From assembly GCA_964449455.1 (NCBI GenBank), contig CAYUYV010000033.1, positions 1-35,892 on the forward strand: a DNA stretch of 35,892 nt, given 5' to 3'. The notes under the pieces are model-generated. The model searched no databases. It was not told the origin of the DNA and saw only the letters and a program-made list of their open reading frames with translations. The translations under genes were made by a program, and so were the position numbers. Source of the stretch: CAYUYV01 sp964449455. Its GTDB lineage: Bacteria > Pseudomonadota > Alphaproteobacteria > JAJFIK01. Positions 8,571 through 17,045 of this stretch are shown piece after piece. How positions within the stretch are numbered: position 1 is the stretch's first letter; every line of letters starts with the position of its first letter.

Positions 8571-9131
8571 TCAGCGGCCCGCCGGCCGCTCCGCATCAAT
8601 GGCGGCACGGGCCATGGCTGCGGCCCGTGCGAACTCGGCTTCAAGCAGGCTGTTGCCGCCCATCAGTCCGCGCGCCACCTGCTCGGCCCAATCGATATAA
8701 GCGAGGCGACGCTCCGGGCTCCAATCATGGGGCGGGCTGTGGGCGATGGACCGCAGATTGCTGACTTTGTCGGCCAGCTTGATCACTTTGGCCCGGTGGG
8801 ACTTGAAGGGCGCCCGATCGATCTGAAGCTGTTTGCGCTCCTGCCAGGCCAAACTCTTATCATCGCTGACTTCCTGAACCAGGGCGGCGACATCCTCGCC
8901 AAACTGGCTCGCCAAATCAGCATAGGTTGTGGCCGTGTCTTCCAGCGTATCGTGGAGAAGCGCTGCGATGACGAGGCTTTGGTCACGCCCGCCTGTCGCC
9001 TCGGCAGCCATGAGCGCGACCTCGGCCAGATGGTTCACGTAAGGTTCCTGGGCTGCGCCTTTGCGCCGGTGATCGGCATGGCGCTCACAAGCGAACACGA
9101 GCGCTTTTGCGAACTGAATCAACATGCTCAT
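8571..9131 (-). CDS. HD-domain hydrolase related to SpoT/MESH1
   Basis: The 186 residues are a stand-alone HD domain like the hydrolase half of RelA/SpoT and the small alarmone hydrolases (MESH1). Key residues: H18 and the RRKG motif (22-25), PYVNH with H34, the HD pair H60-D61 followed by TLEDT, and D121 with N125 in KLADKVSNLRS. These match the Mn-binding and nucleotide-contacting positions of the family. There is no synthetase domain. It could cleave (p)ppGpp or NADPH, or act on another nucleotide. Start MSMLIQF follows AAAGGA at 11 bases; a second ATG lies two codons on. Its stop is 4 bases from the stop of the convergent oxidoreductase gene. Confidence 0.87.
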   Translation of the reverse strand: MSMLIQFAKALVFACERHADHRRKGAAQEPYVNHLAEVALMAAEATGGRDQSLVIAALLHDTLEDTATTYADLASQFGEDVAALVQEVSDDKSLAWQERKQLQIDRAPFKSHRAKVIKLADKVSNLRSIAHSPPHDWSPERRLAYIDWAEQVARGLMGGNSLLEAEFARAAAMARAAIDAERPAGR

Positions 9132-9271
9132 GGAATCGCGTCCTTTCACCTCCCAACCCGTTGGCCATACCCCTGGTTGCCCCGCACTTGGCGGCGCCGC
9201 ACCTATCAGATATCCCGATGGCACGGCCTTGGCCAAGCCCGGATCCCGGAGCTGCTTGAGCTGCCCGTCAG

Positions 9272-9313
9272 CAAGCCCAAGTCAGCTTGCCCAAGTCAGC
9301 TTGCCCAAGTCAG
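9272..9313. repeat. 14-bp tandem repeat at the second gap
   Basis: Two exact copies of CTTGCCCAAGTCAG (9286-9299, 9300-9313) follow one copy with two changes (9272-9285). The last copy ends exactly where the N run begins. Confidence 0.92.
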
Positions 9314-9413
9314 NNNNNNNNNNNNNNNNNNNNNNNNNNNNNNNNNNNNNNNNNNNNNNNNNNNNNNNNNNNNNNNNNNNNNNNNNNNNNNNNNNNNNNN
9401 NNNNNNNNNNNNN
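9314..9413. other. Assembly gap, 100 N
   Basis: A second run of exactly 100 N, starting inside a 14-bp tandem repeat and removing the 3' end of the DUF1223 gene. Its real length is unknown. Confidence 0.98.
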
Positions 9414-10145
9414 CCCAGAGACAGCCCCCGAGACGGCCGCAACGGGTAGATCGAGCGTTTTCGGCCCGCCGCGCCAGGGACCAAGATCGGTGAAATCTCG
9501 GACAATATTATGGTTGTCGAGCGTCTTACCCTGGTTTTCGCCTTTGGCGACGGCCGTACTGGCGGCCGCGATGACGTCGACGCGCCAAAGAGTCGTACTG
9601 AGCGGGACAGGCCCATCGAGACTGAGACGCCAGCCGCCCTCCTCAACCCGGGTGATGGTTCCGGAAAACGCATCGAGATCACGGGCTTGGGCGCGGACAA
9701 GCTTCTCAACACGGGCCTCCCGAAACCCGGGAAGCTCCGCCTGCCCACCGATCACCATTTGCGGTGTATAAACCGCCCGGGTTCCGCGCAGACGCCGATT
9801 ATAGTCTCTCTGTCGGCGTGTGAAGGCGGGAGCCGAATAGGGGTCCTGCCAGCGTCCGCGCCGTCCTGCGACCAAATCGTCCCAGTAATCCACATGCCAT
9901 TCGAGTCCGATGGCCCGGCCCCGCTCATTGAGCTTGGCCAGGAGACGTTCCGCCGGCGGACAAGATGAGCAGCTTTGCGAGGTAAAAAGCTCGATAACGA
10001 CCTGCGGGCCGGACGGCACCGCCAGTGCCGGAACGGTGACGCTTGCCGCCACAAGGCCCATGCCGAGCCTCCCGCTGAAGGCTCCCAAAACGGGCAGTTT
10101 CGCGAGGGGGCGGGCCAATACCCTTAGCAAGGCGAGGGTCATCAT
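9414..10145 (-). CDS. DUF1223 thioredoxin-like secreted protein, 3' end lost in gap
   Basis: DUF1223 proteins are exported thioredoxin-fold proteins of unknown role. The 244 visible codons include a hydrophobic N-terminus, then VIELFTSQSCSSCPPAERLL with a CxxC-like pair, the WHVDYWDDL segment, and YTPQMVIGG in the second half. The late KGENQGKTLDNHNIVRDF stretch is also typical of the family. The protein breaks off at the gap, roughly 30-40 residues before the usual end. Left of the gap all three frames close within about 14 codons, so the missing end is short or inside the gap. Start chosen at the MM pair (10145 or 10142), which has GAAGGAG 5-8 bases upstream. Confidence 0.88.
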
Positions 10146-10622
10146 CAGGGCTCCTTCAAGGGGACTCAACCGGGATCGCGCAGGACTGTGAAAACGTCGC
10201 CAATCGGCCTTGCGTGCGAACCGTGGCGCTGGCATGACGGAAAAACTGGCATGGTGGAAAAAATAGGGATCGCGTGTGGGGGCGCCAATTCACAGGCGCG
10301 CGTCCCATCATCACGATTTCTGCCATGATCGGGATTTCACGCTGCCGCGAATCATCAAGCCGTGATCCCCTTGGAAAACCGGATCAATCCCGTCCGACTT
10401 GTCCCATCGCGGAACAATTCCGTGCGGACGACCGCACTTCATGCCGCTTTCGGCCCCGCTTTTTGCTCACCGTCGGGAAGACTTGTCGTTCTGACTTGAT
10501 TGCGACAACGCCCTGTACTAACGAATGCTCAGGCAACGGTAATCTTACCGAGTCACGCCTTGATCTTTGCCCGGCGCAAATCAGTGCCGCGGTTTATCCT
10601 CCTCAAAACACAGGGGACTGTC
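10146..10622. other. Intergenic region upstream of DUF1223 and TRL-like genes
   Basis: These 477 bases separate two divergent genes. I see no supported gene, RNA or repeat. Both promoters must lie here, but I could not identify -35/-10 boxes with confidence. Confidence 0.5.
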
Positions 10623-10934
10623 ATGAAGAAGTCTATCCTTGTTGCTCTGACGGGTGCGCTGGCACTGGGCGCGTGCTCCGTCGTTCCCTCCACCCTGGGC
10701 CCGTCCTTCATCCGTGATTCCCAGGAACCGCGCCTTGTGACCGATGCGTCCGTGGCCTCCAAGCGCGGCGAAGCCTGCGGCACGAACATCCTGATGATCA
10801 TGGCCCAGGGCGACCACAGCATCGACGCAGCAAAGCGCAATGGCGGCATCACCCAGGTCACCAGCGTCGACGCCGACATCTACTCCATCGGCCCGTTCTA
10901 CTCCAAAGTGTGCACGATCGTTCGCGGCAACTGA
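10623..10934 (+). CDS. TRL-like family lipoprotein
   Basis: This small lipoprotein of 103 residues has a signal sequence ending in the lipobox LGAC with the lipidated cysteine at position 18. The mature part resembles the TRL-like family: GTNILMIMAQGDHSIDAAK, then GGITQVTSVDADIYSI and the terminal KVCTIVRGN. The function of the family is unknown. The cysteine would attach it to the inner or outer membrane. The start has AGGGGA about 5 bases upstream. It is followed by a strong hairpin and seems to be transcribed alone. Confidence 0.85.
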   Translation: MKKSILVALTGALALGACSVVPSTLGPSFIRDSQEPRLVTDASVASKRGEACGTNILMIMAQGDHSIDAAKRNGGITQVTSVDADIYSIGPFYSKVCTIVRGN

Positions 10935-10969
10935 TCTGCGACGTCGTCCATACCGGACACAAGACCATC

Positions 10970-11003
10970 AAGGCTGCTTCCGCCACGCATCGGAAGCAGC
11001 CTT
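10970..11003 (+). terminator. Hairpin terminator after the TRL-like gene
   Basis: A perfect 13-bp stem, AAGGCTGCTTCCG (10970-10982) with CGGAAGCAGCCTT (10991-11003), has an 8-base loop. There is no long T run after it, so termination may be weak or it may act in RNA stability. It sits 35 bases past the stop. Confidence 0.65.
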
Positions 11004-11044
11004 GCACGCTTCGCTCGCCTGCACTTGGGGGCTTGAGTACCCCC

Positions 11045-14000
11045 TTAGAGGGTCCGCAAACGCGGTTCACAGGTCTTGATGCGATCCTTCAAACGGGCGC
11101 AAAGGGACAAAAGCCGCCCCGCGCCGCCGGCGCTGACCAGTGTGAGCGCGACACGGTCCTTGCCCAGCTTTTGCTGCCTGCCCTTGCGCACCCGCCACAG
11201 ATGCCGTGTTTCTTCCGGATAAGCGGCCTTGAGGAGGCGCCACTGCGCCCAGGCACCAAATTCCGACCGGAATGACCCCAGATTGACGGAAAAACCGGAT
11301 TCGCCCAGCCCGAAGGCCCTGTTTCTTTCCAGAAACACGTCCTCGGCAACGCTGACCCGCTCCGGCGCCACTGTGATCTTCTGCCACGCCCCTGCAAACG
11401 GCCCTGATATGGGATCCACCGACAGCACATAATCCCCAGGCGCTACATTTGACATCACGAAGAAACCATCGAGCGCGACGGGCACGGACTCGATCACCTT
11501 GCCAGTATCCGACAGCAGACGGACGATTGTGGCCCGCTGAACCGGTCTGATGCCCTCGGGCTCCTTCTGGAAGACCTGTCCCTCGACCTCCCCGGTCTGC
11601 ACGACGGGCAAGTCAATCGTTACCGTCTGCCCCCTGCGCAAGCGTACCGAATAGCCGGGCACGGCGGGCTTGAGGAAACTCTCCGCCAACGTCTTATCGG
11701 AAATACGCACATCGATCTTGCGCCCGGCGGGAAGGCCGATCAGCACAGCACGACCATCCTCATCGGTGGTCGCCGATCGCCGCTCCCGGACAGCCTCCAC
11801 AGTGACATCCGCAAGGCGGGTTTCCCCTTCGCTGAGGACCCCGTCCCGGTTCATGTCCAGGAACACATGGGCCTGCACCATGCCTCGCCCGGCAAGGGGC
11901 GTGTTCGACAGCACCAGGTCATCGGCGCTCAACCCCAGGGACAGGCGCGACTGCACACTGATCTCCAGATTGTCGGCCGTGTCATAGGCCACCCGAGGCC
12001 CGAAAAACCCGCTGCCCAGCCGCCAGTCGGCCCGTGCGTCGAGCGAAGTCACACCCGCGGCAAAATTGCGCGAGGCCTGGAGCGAGGCGCTGACATTCTC
12101 CCAGCCCCTCAGCGCCAGCGTGGCGCCCGCCGTGATGGGCCTCACCTCCGGCGCCAGCACGAAATCCGTTGAACCACGCAGCACATTGCGACCGAACAAG
12201 AAACTGCTCTGGGCCGTCCCGCCCCAGGTCGTGCGCGTGAGCCCCTCCGCCCGGTCCGTGACGCGCGATTGCTGAATATCCGTCCCAAAACCGAAGCGCC
12301 CCACCTGACTGCCGAGGCCGACCGTGTTGATGAGGGTGCGGGAGGCGGGACCGGTCTGCCAGTCCGATTGAATAGCATAGCTGACCCCCTGCCCCACTGG
12401 CGCCGGCAAAAGCCCATTAACCGACACGCCCAAATCCAGCCGATCGAGGATGTTTGTCTGACCCGGCGGCGCATAATCCCGCAGCAGGCCGAGCGAGCCG
12501 CGGATCTGCTGTCCCTTTGCCGTGCCCCCAGCCAGCACTTCAAAGGTGGATCCCAGGGCGTCGTTCAAGGCCGCCGAAGCATCGAGAAGCACCGGTCCCA
12601 CGAAGCGGGTCCCCCGCGCAACGAGGTAATGCTGGCGCTCCGCTTCATTGCGCAGGCTCATATAGCCAAGCTGGGCAAAGCCCGCCTGGGGCAAGGGCAA
12701 ACTGACATCCACGACCGCCCGCAGACTGCCAGACCCGGGCGCCGGCTCGGTGTCGGTAAGATCGATCAGCGTGCGGCCCTGCTGGGTGAGGGACGCCGAG
12801 AAGGCCGGAATGCCGCCTGCGCCCGCGCCGGATGAGAGCGGAATAATCCTTGTTTCTTCCTCCACCTGCCCCTGGGGGCCGTAAAAAACAAGACGAAAGA
12901 CATTCTGTCCCGGGAACAGTTGCACCTCCCGGAACTCATAACGCCCATCGGTGTTCTCACTTTCAAACCCGATCAATACGGCATTCCGGTAGAGCTCCAC
13001 ATCCCAGCCGACCGTGACATCGCCAATAATGTCCGTCACGCCTACGGAGACGCCCTGGTCGCCGGACAGATTGGTGATGACAATCCCGCGTTCCTCCACA
13101 TTCCCCCCCAGCAGGGGCAGCCGGGCCGTGCGCACATCGCCGATCGACGCCGCCGTCAAGGGTTGGCCCGGCATGAGGGCCCTCAGATCATCCCGCTCCA
13201 GACGCAGACGGGCATTGGTCAGTCCGTCCTCATCATTTCCAGCGGCGAAGAACGTGCTGGAGGCGTAAAGGAGATCGCCGCCACCCTGTAGTGAGCCCCG
13301 GGCGAAAGGTCCTTGCGTGTTGCTGGTGCTCCGGAATCCGCTCACGGCCTGGATATCGAGATTGGGCGGGGCCGCGATCACCGGCGGCGCCTCAACACGG
13401 GGCAGAGGGGTGGTGGAGCCTGTGGCGTCGGACAGGCGCTCAAAACGTCGCACCCGGTTCAAATGGTCCTCAATGGGCAGGCGTGCCGCCGAACTGAGAC
13501 GAGCCCTCTGGCGCAGAAGATCCACATTGATCTCAATGCCGAACCACGCCTCTAAGAGGCTGGCATGGACGAGCAGTCCATCGGCCGTCATCAGCACCTG
13601 ACCCACGGGCCAGGACGTGGTCCGGCCCCGGATTGTCGCCTGCCGCGCCTCGAAATCGAGCATAAACCGGGCTTGGGGTGTGCGGAACCAGCCCCGGGCG
13701 ATGCCGGTTTCCTCGTCAACCTCGATCGCAAAGCCAACCGCTTCGGAAAACTCGGCCAGGCTGAGCAGCACGGTTCGCCCCGCCTTCACTCCCAAAAGAC
13801 CCGTGGCGAGCAGCAAACGCTTCAGCTCCAGATCAAGGAACAGAATTTCCCCATCCGGAATATAGCCCTGGGCCGCTGGTCCGGAAAAAGCCGGTGCGTA
13901 ATGCCCCTTCATGCGTTCCAGGAAGGCTTTGCGCAGCCTTTGCCGGGCACTCAAAGGCCGGGAGGGCGCCTCAGGCTGTTGGGCGCCGCCGTCCCGGATC

Positions 14001-14197
14001 CTGGCGGGAATGCTGTCCGGCAAAGTGAGGACCGGAAGCGCATCCCTTGAGGCCGAGTCCCCCCCTTCAGGATCCGGCGTTTTCTGGGCCATCACCGGCC
14101 CCGCAAGGAACAGGAGCGCACAAGCGATCCCCAGCCCATGGGGCATTCGCATACTCCAGATGGCGACCGTCGCCAGGGACTGCAACGCCCTTGCCAT
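11045..14197 (-). CDS. Usher-like outer-membrane pilus assembly protein with C-terminal SPOR-like domain
   Basis: This 1050-residue protein is probably the outer-membrane pore and assembly platform of the adjacent pilus locus. A signal peptide ends near residue 37 (GPVMAQ). An N-terminal periplasmic region (about 85-240) precedes a segment like the E-set domain of TcfC-type ushers (VELYRNAVLIGFES, then QNVFRLVFYGPQGQVEEE). A long beta-rich part suggests the barrel. From about residue 765 come an SdrD-B-like module (HVFLDMNRDGVLSEGE) and a carboxypeptidase-regulatory-like module. The last ~85 residues, beginning FSVNLGSFRSEFGAWAQW and ending LCARLKDRIKTCEPR, read as a SPOR domain. The start has AGAGGGG close upstream. 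The usher call rests on the TcfC-like stretch plus the chaperone and pilin neighbours. Canonical ushers are shorter (about 800-850) and lack SPOR. Confidence 0.72.
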   Translation of the reverse strand: MARALQSLATVAIWSMRMPHGLGIACALLFLAGPVMAQKTPDPEGGDSASRDALPVLTLPDSIPARIRDGGAQQPEAPSRPLSARQRLRKAFLERMKGHYAPAFSGPAAQGYIPDGEILFLDLELKRLLLATGLLGVKAGRTVLLSLAEFSEAVGFAIEVDEETGIARGWFRTPQARFMLDFEARQATIRGRTTSWPVGQVLMTADGLLVHASLLEAWFGIEINVDLLRQRARLSSAARLPIEDHLNRVRRFERLSDATGSTTPLPRVEAPPVIAAPPNLDIQAVSGFRSTSNTQGPFARGSLQGGGDLLYASSTFFAAGNDEDGLTNARLRLERDDLRALMPGQPLTAASIGDVRTARLPLLGGNVEERGIVITNLSGDQGVSVGVTDIIGDVTVGWDVELYRNAVLIGFESENTDGRYEFREVQLFPGQNVFRLVFYGPQGQVEEETRIIPLSSGAGAGGIPAFSASLTQQGRTLIDLTDTEPAPGSGSLRAVVDVSLPLPQAGFAQLGYMSLRNEAERQHYLVARGTRFVGPVLLDASAALNDALGSTFEVLAGGTAKGQQIRGSLGLLRDYAPPGQTNILDRLDLGVSVNGLLPAPVGQGVSYAIQSDWQTGPASRTLINTVGLGSQVGRFGFGTDIQQSRVTDRAEGLTRTTWGGTAQSSFLFGRNVLRGSTDFVLAPEVRPITAGATLALRGWENVSASLQASRNFAAGVTSLDARADWRLGSGFFGPRVAYDTADNLEISVQSRLSLGLSADDLVLSNTPLAGRGMVQAHVFLDMNRDGVLSEGETRLADVTVEAVRERRSATTDEDGRAVLIGLPAGRKIDVRISDKTLAESFLKPAVPGYSVRLRRGQTVTIDLPVVQTGEVEGQVFQKEPEGIRPVQRATIVRLLSDTGKVIESVPVALDGFFVMSNVAPGDYVLSVDPISGPFAGAWQKITVAPERVSVAEDVFLERNRAFGLGESGFSVNLGSFRSEFGAWAQWRLLKAAYPEETRHLWRVRKGRQQKLGKDRVALTLVSAGGAGRLLSLCARLKDRIKTCEPRLRTL

Positions 14198-14397
14198 TCG
14201 CCCCTCTTTGCCGGCGTGCCGGGATGCTTAAGAACCCGTCAACCCATGCCAAGCTTTCCTTAAGGATGGCTGAATCGCGCAAGGCTCCGGCGGGCACCGG
14301 GGCCGGCCTGGGGATCCGCCCTTCCGGGGATCAAGGAATGGGGGGTACGGATCGCTCGGGCGCCGTTCGGGATGATGACCCATGGACGATCTGGACA

Positions 14398-15495
14398 ATG
14401 ATGGCGCCTCACCGCATCAGGAGCTGGAGCCGGCTGCGCCACACGGTCCTTGCCCTGATGGCCTGTGTGGCCGTTGCATCCTGCGCGGGCCAGGATCGGA
14501 CGCCCTCCCCGGCCGACATCGTGAACGACAGCGAGACCGGTGACCCGTTCACATCCATTGACCGGAACCCGGTGAAATCCCTTGAAGAGATCAAGACGGA
14601 TGCCCAGAGGGTGGCCGCGGATCTGGGCCTTGAAGGGGCCGAGCGGGACGTGGCGGTCATCCAGTCCCAGTTCGACCAGATCTATCCCAGCCTGCAACGC
14701 CTGCTGATCATCGAGGAGGACATCCGCAAACTTCTGGCGACCCTCGGCGATCTGCCACCCGAACAGCTCGGCCTGACCCAGGAGGACCTGTCGGCGGGAG
14801 GGTCCCTTTCGACCGCACCTTTGCCAGCGGGCGAACCGGGGGCCGCCGAGGCGCCAAGCGGACCTGCTCCGTCCTTGAACAGTGTTGATGCCGCGGCAGT
14901 GGCGGGCGAACCAGCAAACTCTGCGCCCGCGCCAAATGAGGCTCCCGTGGACATTCTGGATTTTCCCGGCACTCCGCCCGAGGGCACGGCGATGCCAGGA
15001 CCGGCGCAAGCACCGATGCCCGCCCGGCCGGCCCCTCTGGCCCAAACCACAATACCGCCAGCCCCCACCGCGCCGGTGGACGCGATTGGCGTCGAGACGA
15101 TCCGGGTGGAAGACATCGCGGTTGAAGAGGTTCCGATCGAAAACGGGCCAGCCTCGGGACCCGTCCAAGCGGTTGAGGCGCAGCTGCCCGCGGTCATCCC
15201 ACCTGCCCCCCAGATGGCCGCAGATGGAACCGCTTGGGGCATTCATCTGGGGACCTACAGCATGGCCGATTCAGCCCGGCGGGATCTCGTTCTGATGCGG
15301 AGGGATTTTGGTTCGCAACTCGCGGGACTGTCTCCCGTCCTCAAGCCTCTCCCCCGAACCTCGAACGGGCGCCCCCTCAACCGCCTGATCCTGGGCCCAC
15401 TGCCCAGCAGGGAAACGGCGGCCATTTTGTGCCGCCGCTTCACGGCGCAGGATCGCTACTGCGCCCCGATCCTTTTCGAAGGCCGTGCTCTGTGA
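14398..15495 (+). CDS. SPOR-domain lipoprotein embedded in the pilus locus
   Basis: This 365-residue lipoprotein has a lipobox VASC with the cysteine at position 29, preceded by an arginine-rich n-region. A charged helical stretch (about residues 55-125) may form a coiled coil. A long Pro/Ala-rich linker of about 150 residues follows, then a C-terminal SPOR domain starting at WGIHLGTYSMADSARRD and ending LCRRFTAQDRYCAPILF. SPOR domains bind peptidoglycan strands lacking stem peptides. The start is judged by the signal sequence, since no good ribosome site is visible; longer frames add a sequence unlike a signal peptide. It is divergent from the usher (200 bases between starts) and its stop is 14 bases from the chaperone stop, so it splits the locus. 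Confidence 0.85.
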   Translation: MMAPHRIRSWSRLRHTVLALMACVAVASCAGQDRTPSPADIVNDSETGDPFTSIDRNPVKSLEEIKTDAQRVAADLGLEGAERDVAVIQSQFDQIYPSLQRLLIIEEDIRKLLATLGDLPPEQLGLTQEDLSAGGSLSTAPLPAGEPGAAEAPSGPAPSLNSVDAAAVAGEPANSAPAPNEAPVDILDFPGTPPEGTAMPGPAQAPMPARPAPLAQTTIPPAPTAPVDAIGVETIRVEDIAVEEVPIENGPASGPVQAVEAQLPAVIPPAPQMAADGTAWGIHLGTYSMADSARRDLVLMRRDFGSQLAGLSPVLKPLPRTSNGRPLNRLILGPLPSRETAAILCRRFTAQDRYCAPILFEGRAL

Positions 15496-15509
15496 TGGAC
15501 AGCCGGGGC

Positions 15510-16316
15510 TTATTCCACCCGGAAAGCCTGCTCGGCGAACACTTCGCCGTCATACTCCTCAAGGCCTTCATAGCGCACCAGCAACTGGCCCGGACCGGCG
15601 GGGCGACCCTCGAGCGGCAGCTCGATCTTCCGTGTCACGATTTCCGGGAAGATGGCCACATTGTTCATGATGCCGATCTGGCGGGGCTCACCGGTCGCAC
15701 CGCGCCACAGGGCCCGCACCCGGCCATAAGGGCTTGCATTGCCCCGCCGCGAGACATCGACCTTGAGGATGAGATCGCCGTCAGGGCCCGCCTCAATCCG
15801 TGTGCCCCCCATACCGGCAACGGCGTCAAGCTGACCGACACGCACGATCACCGGGATCGAGAAGCCCAGCAACAATTGCAGTCGCATCTGGACACCTTCG
15901 CCGTCCGGGTCCTCATTCGGTTCAATGCGGGGAATCGCCTGGAAAAGAAGGTGGGAGCGGTATTCCCCATCGGGCAGGCTTGCCTTGCGTCGCAGCACCA
16001 GCCGCACGGTCTGGGACTGGCCTGGTGCCAGGGTCACCTGGCGCGGTGAGAAGCGCACCAGATCATCCGCATTGGGAAACTGTTCTGTTTCAGGATCATA
16101 TTTGACATAGCGCCCATTCTCGCCCATGCGCAGGTGAAACCAGCTCAGGCGATAGACGAATGTTTTGTCCGTGACATTGTTGACCACGACTTCGGTCGAG
16201 CGGTCTCCTTCACCGAAGACAACCCGTTGCGGCGTGATTAAGAGCCCGGCGGAAGCCGCCGTCAATCCGGCAAGCAGAATGCCGGTAACCATCAAGAAAA
16301 TACGAAAAACACTCAT
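15510..16316 (-). CDS. Periplasmic pilus chaperone (PapD-like)
   Basis: Chaperones of this family bind pilin subunits in the periplasm, complete their fold by donor-strand complementation and deliver them to the usher. The 268-residue protein has a signal peptide ending near TAASAG. The first Ig-like domain includes GLLITPQRVVFGEGDRSTEV and the conserved FSPRQVTLAPGQSQTVRLVL strand region. The second domain starts around GFSIPVIVRVG and ends with EYDGEVFAEQAFRVE. Start MSVFRIF follows AGAAGG at about 9 bases. The order on the minus strand, two DUF4402 genes then the chaperone, fits an operon. Confidence 0.9.
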   Translation of the reverse strand: MSVFRIFLMVTGILLAGLTAASAGLLITPQRVVFGEGDRSTEVVVNNVTDKTFVYRLSWFHLRMGENGRYVKYDPETEQFPNADDLVRFSPRQVTLAPGQSQTVRLVLRRKASLPDGEYRSHLLFQAIPRIEPNEDPDGEGVQMRLQLLLGFSIPVIVRVGQLDAVAGMGGTRIEAGPDGDLILKVDVSRRGNASPYGRVRALWRGATGEPRQIGIMNNVAIFPEIVTRKIELPLEGRPAGPGQLLVRYEGLEEYDGEVFAEQAFRVE

Positions 16317-16403
16317 GGGACACAGCCTTCTCGGAGCGGATGGAACACAGCCCCCCGGTTGACAAAGAGGAAGGGCCCAGCAGCACCGCACCGTGTCCGG
16401 TCT

Positions 16404-17036
16404 TCAATAACTTATGGTTAAAGCAACGCTCCCGGAATATTCCGTATCACGATAGGCTTCGCCGGCCTCACTGATCAGGGTCGCCCCCAACCGCATTGTC
16501 AGCTCACCATCGGAATTGGTGATCATGCTTGAATCGCCCGACCATTCCTGGATTACGAATCGCTCCGACATTACCGACCGCGCAATGGGATTGGCCATGA
16601 AGGATAAGGTCAGCATCGTATTGGGCGGCGCGCCGAAAATGGTGAGTTCGGACGGCGTGCCCGGCGATACGACAAGAACACCGCTTGAGACGAACATCTG
16701 ACCGAGCGGTGACAGCTCGATGCGTTGGGGCGCGGCAGTGCTTAAGAATGCGATCTGGCCGAAGGACATCGGGCTCATGGTCACATCCATGGCAAAGGCG
16801 CGCATGGCGGGACCACCGCCGAGAACGGATCCAAGAACCGCCATCAGCAGCAATCGTGGGGTGGATGGCCGCAGCGCGGGTGCAAAACCGCGCCCCGCAT
16901 CAAGCGACCATCCGCCCGCCGACGGAGCCCCATCGCCCCGCCCCAACCGTCTTCGTCTCACCCGTGCCGCCCAACGCGCCGTGGCCGCGCGGCCGGGATG
17001 CCAATGTCGGCGAATCCGCCGAGGACAATGCCACAT
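16404..17036 (-). CDS. DUF4402-like pilin or minor subunit
   Basis: This is a second pilin-like protein of the locus. The C-terminal ~125 residues resemble DUF4402 proteins (SPMSFGQIAFLS, GAPPNTMLTLSF) and end in a beta strand SGSVALTISY, as expected of a subunit bound by the chaperone. The ATG at 17036 lies 9 bases past the previous stop, which suggests translational coupling. That start gives an odd arginine-rich leader of about 60 residues before the hydrophobic segment. The true start may be internal, near 16844 (MAVLGSVLGGG), although no ribosome site is seen there. It could be an adhesin tip or minor subunit. Confidence 0.72.
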   Translation of the reverse strand: MWHCPRRIRRHWHPGRAATARWAARVRRRRLGRGDGAPSAGGWSLDAGRGFAPALRPSTPRLLLMAVLGSVLGGGPAMRAFAMDVTMSPMSFGQIAFLSTAAPQRIELSPLGQMFVSSGVLVVSPGTPSELTIFGAPPNTMLTLSFMANPIARSVMSERFVIQEWSGDSSMITNSDGELTMRLGATLISEAGEAYRDTEYSGSVALTISY

Positions 17037-17045
17037 TGATCCGGA

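Noticed and set aside
10274..10717. 147-codon plus-strand frame overlapping the TRL-like gene
   Set aside because: It is in a different frame from a convincing lipoprotein with lipobox and ribosome site, and has no motifs of its own.
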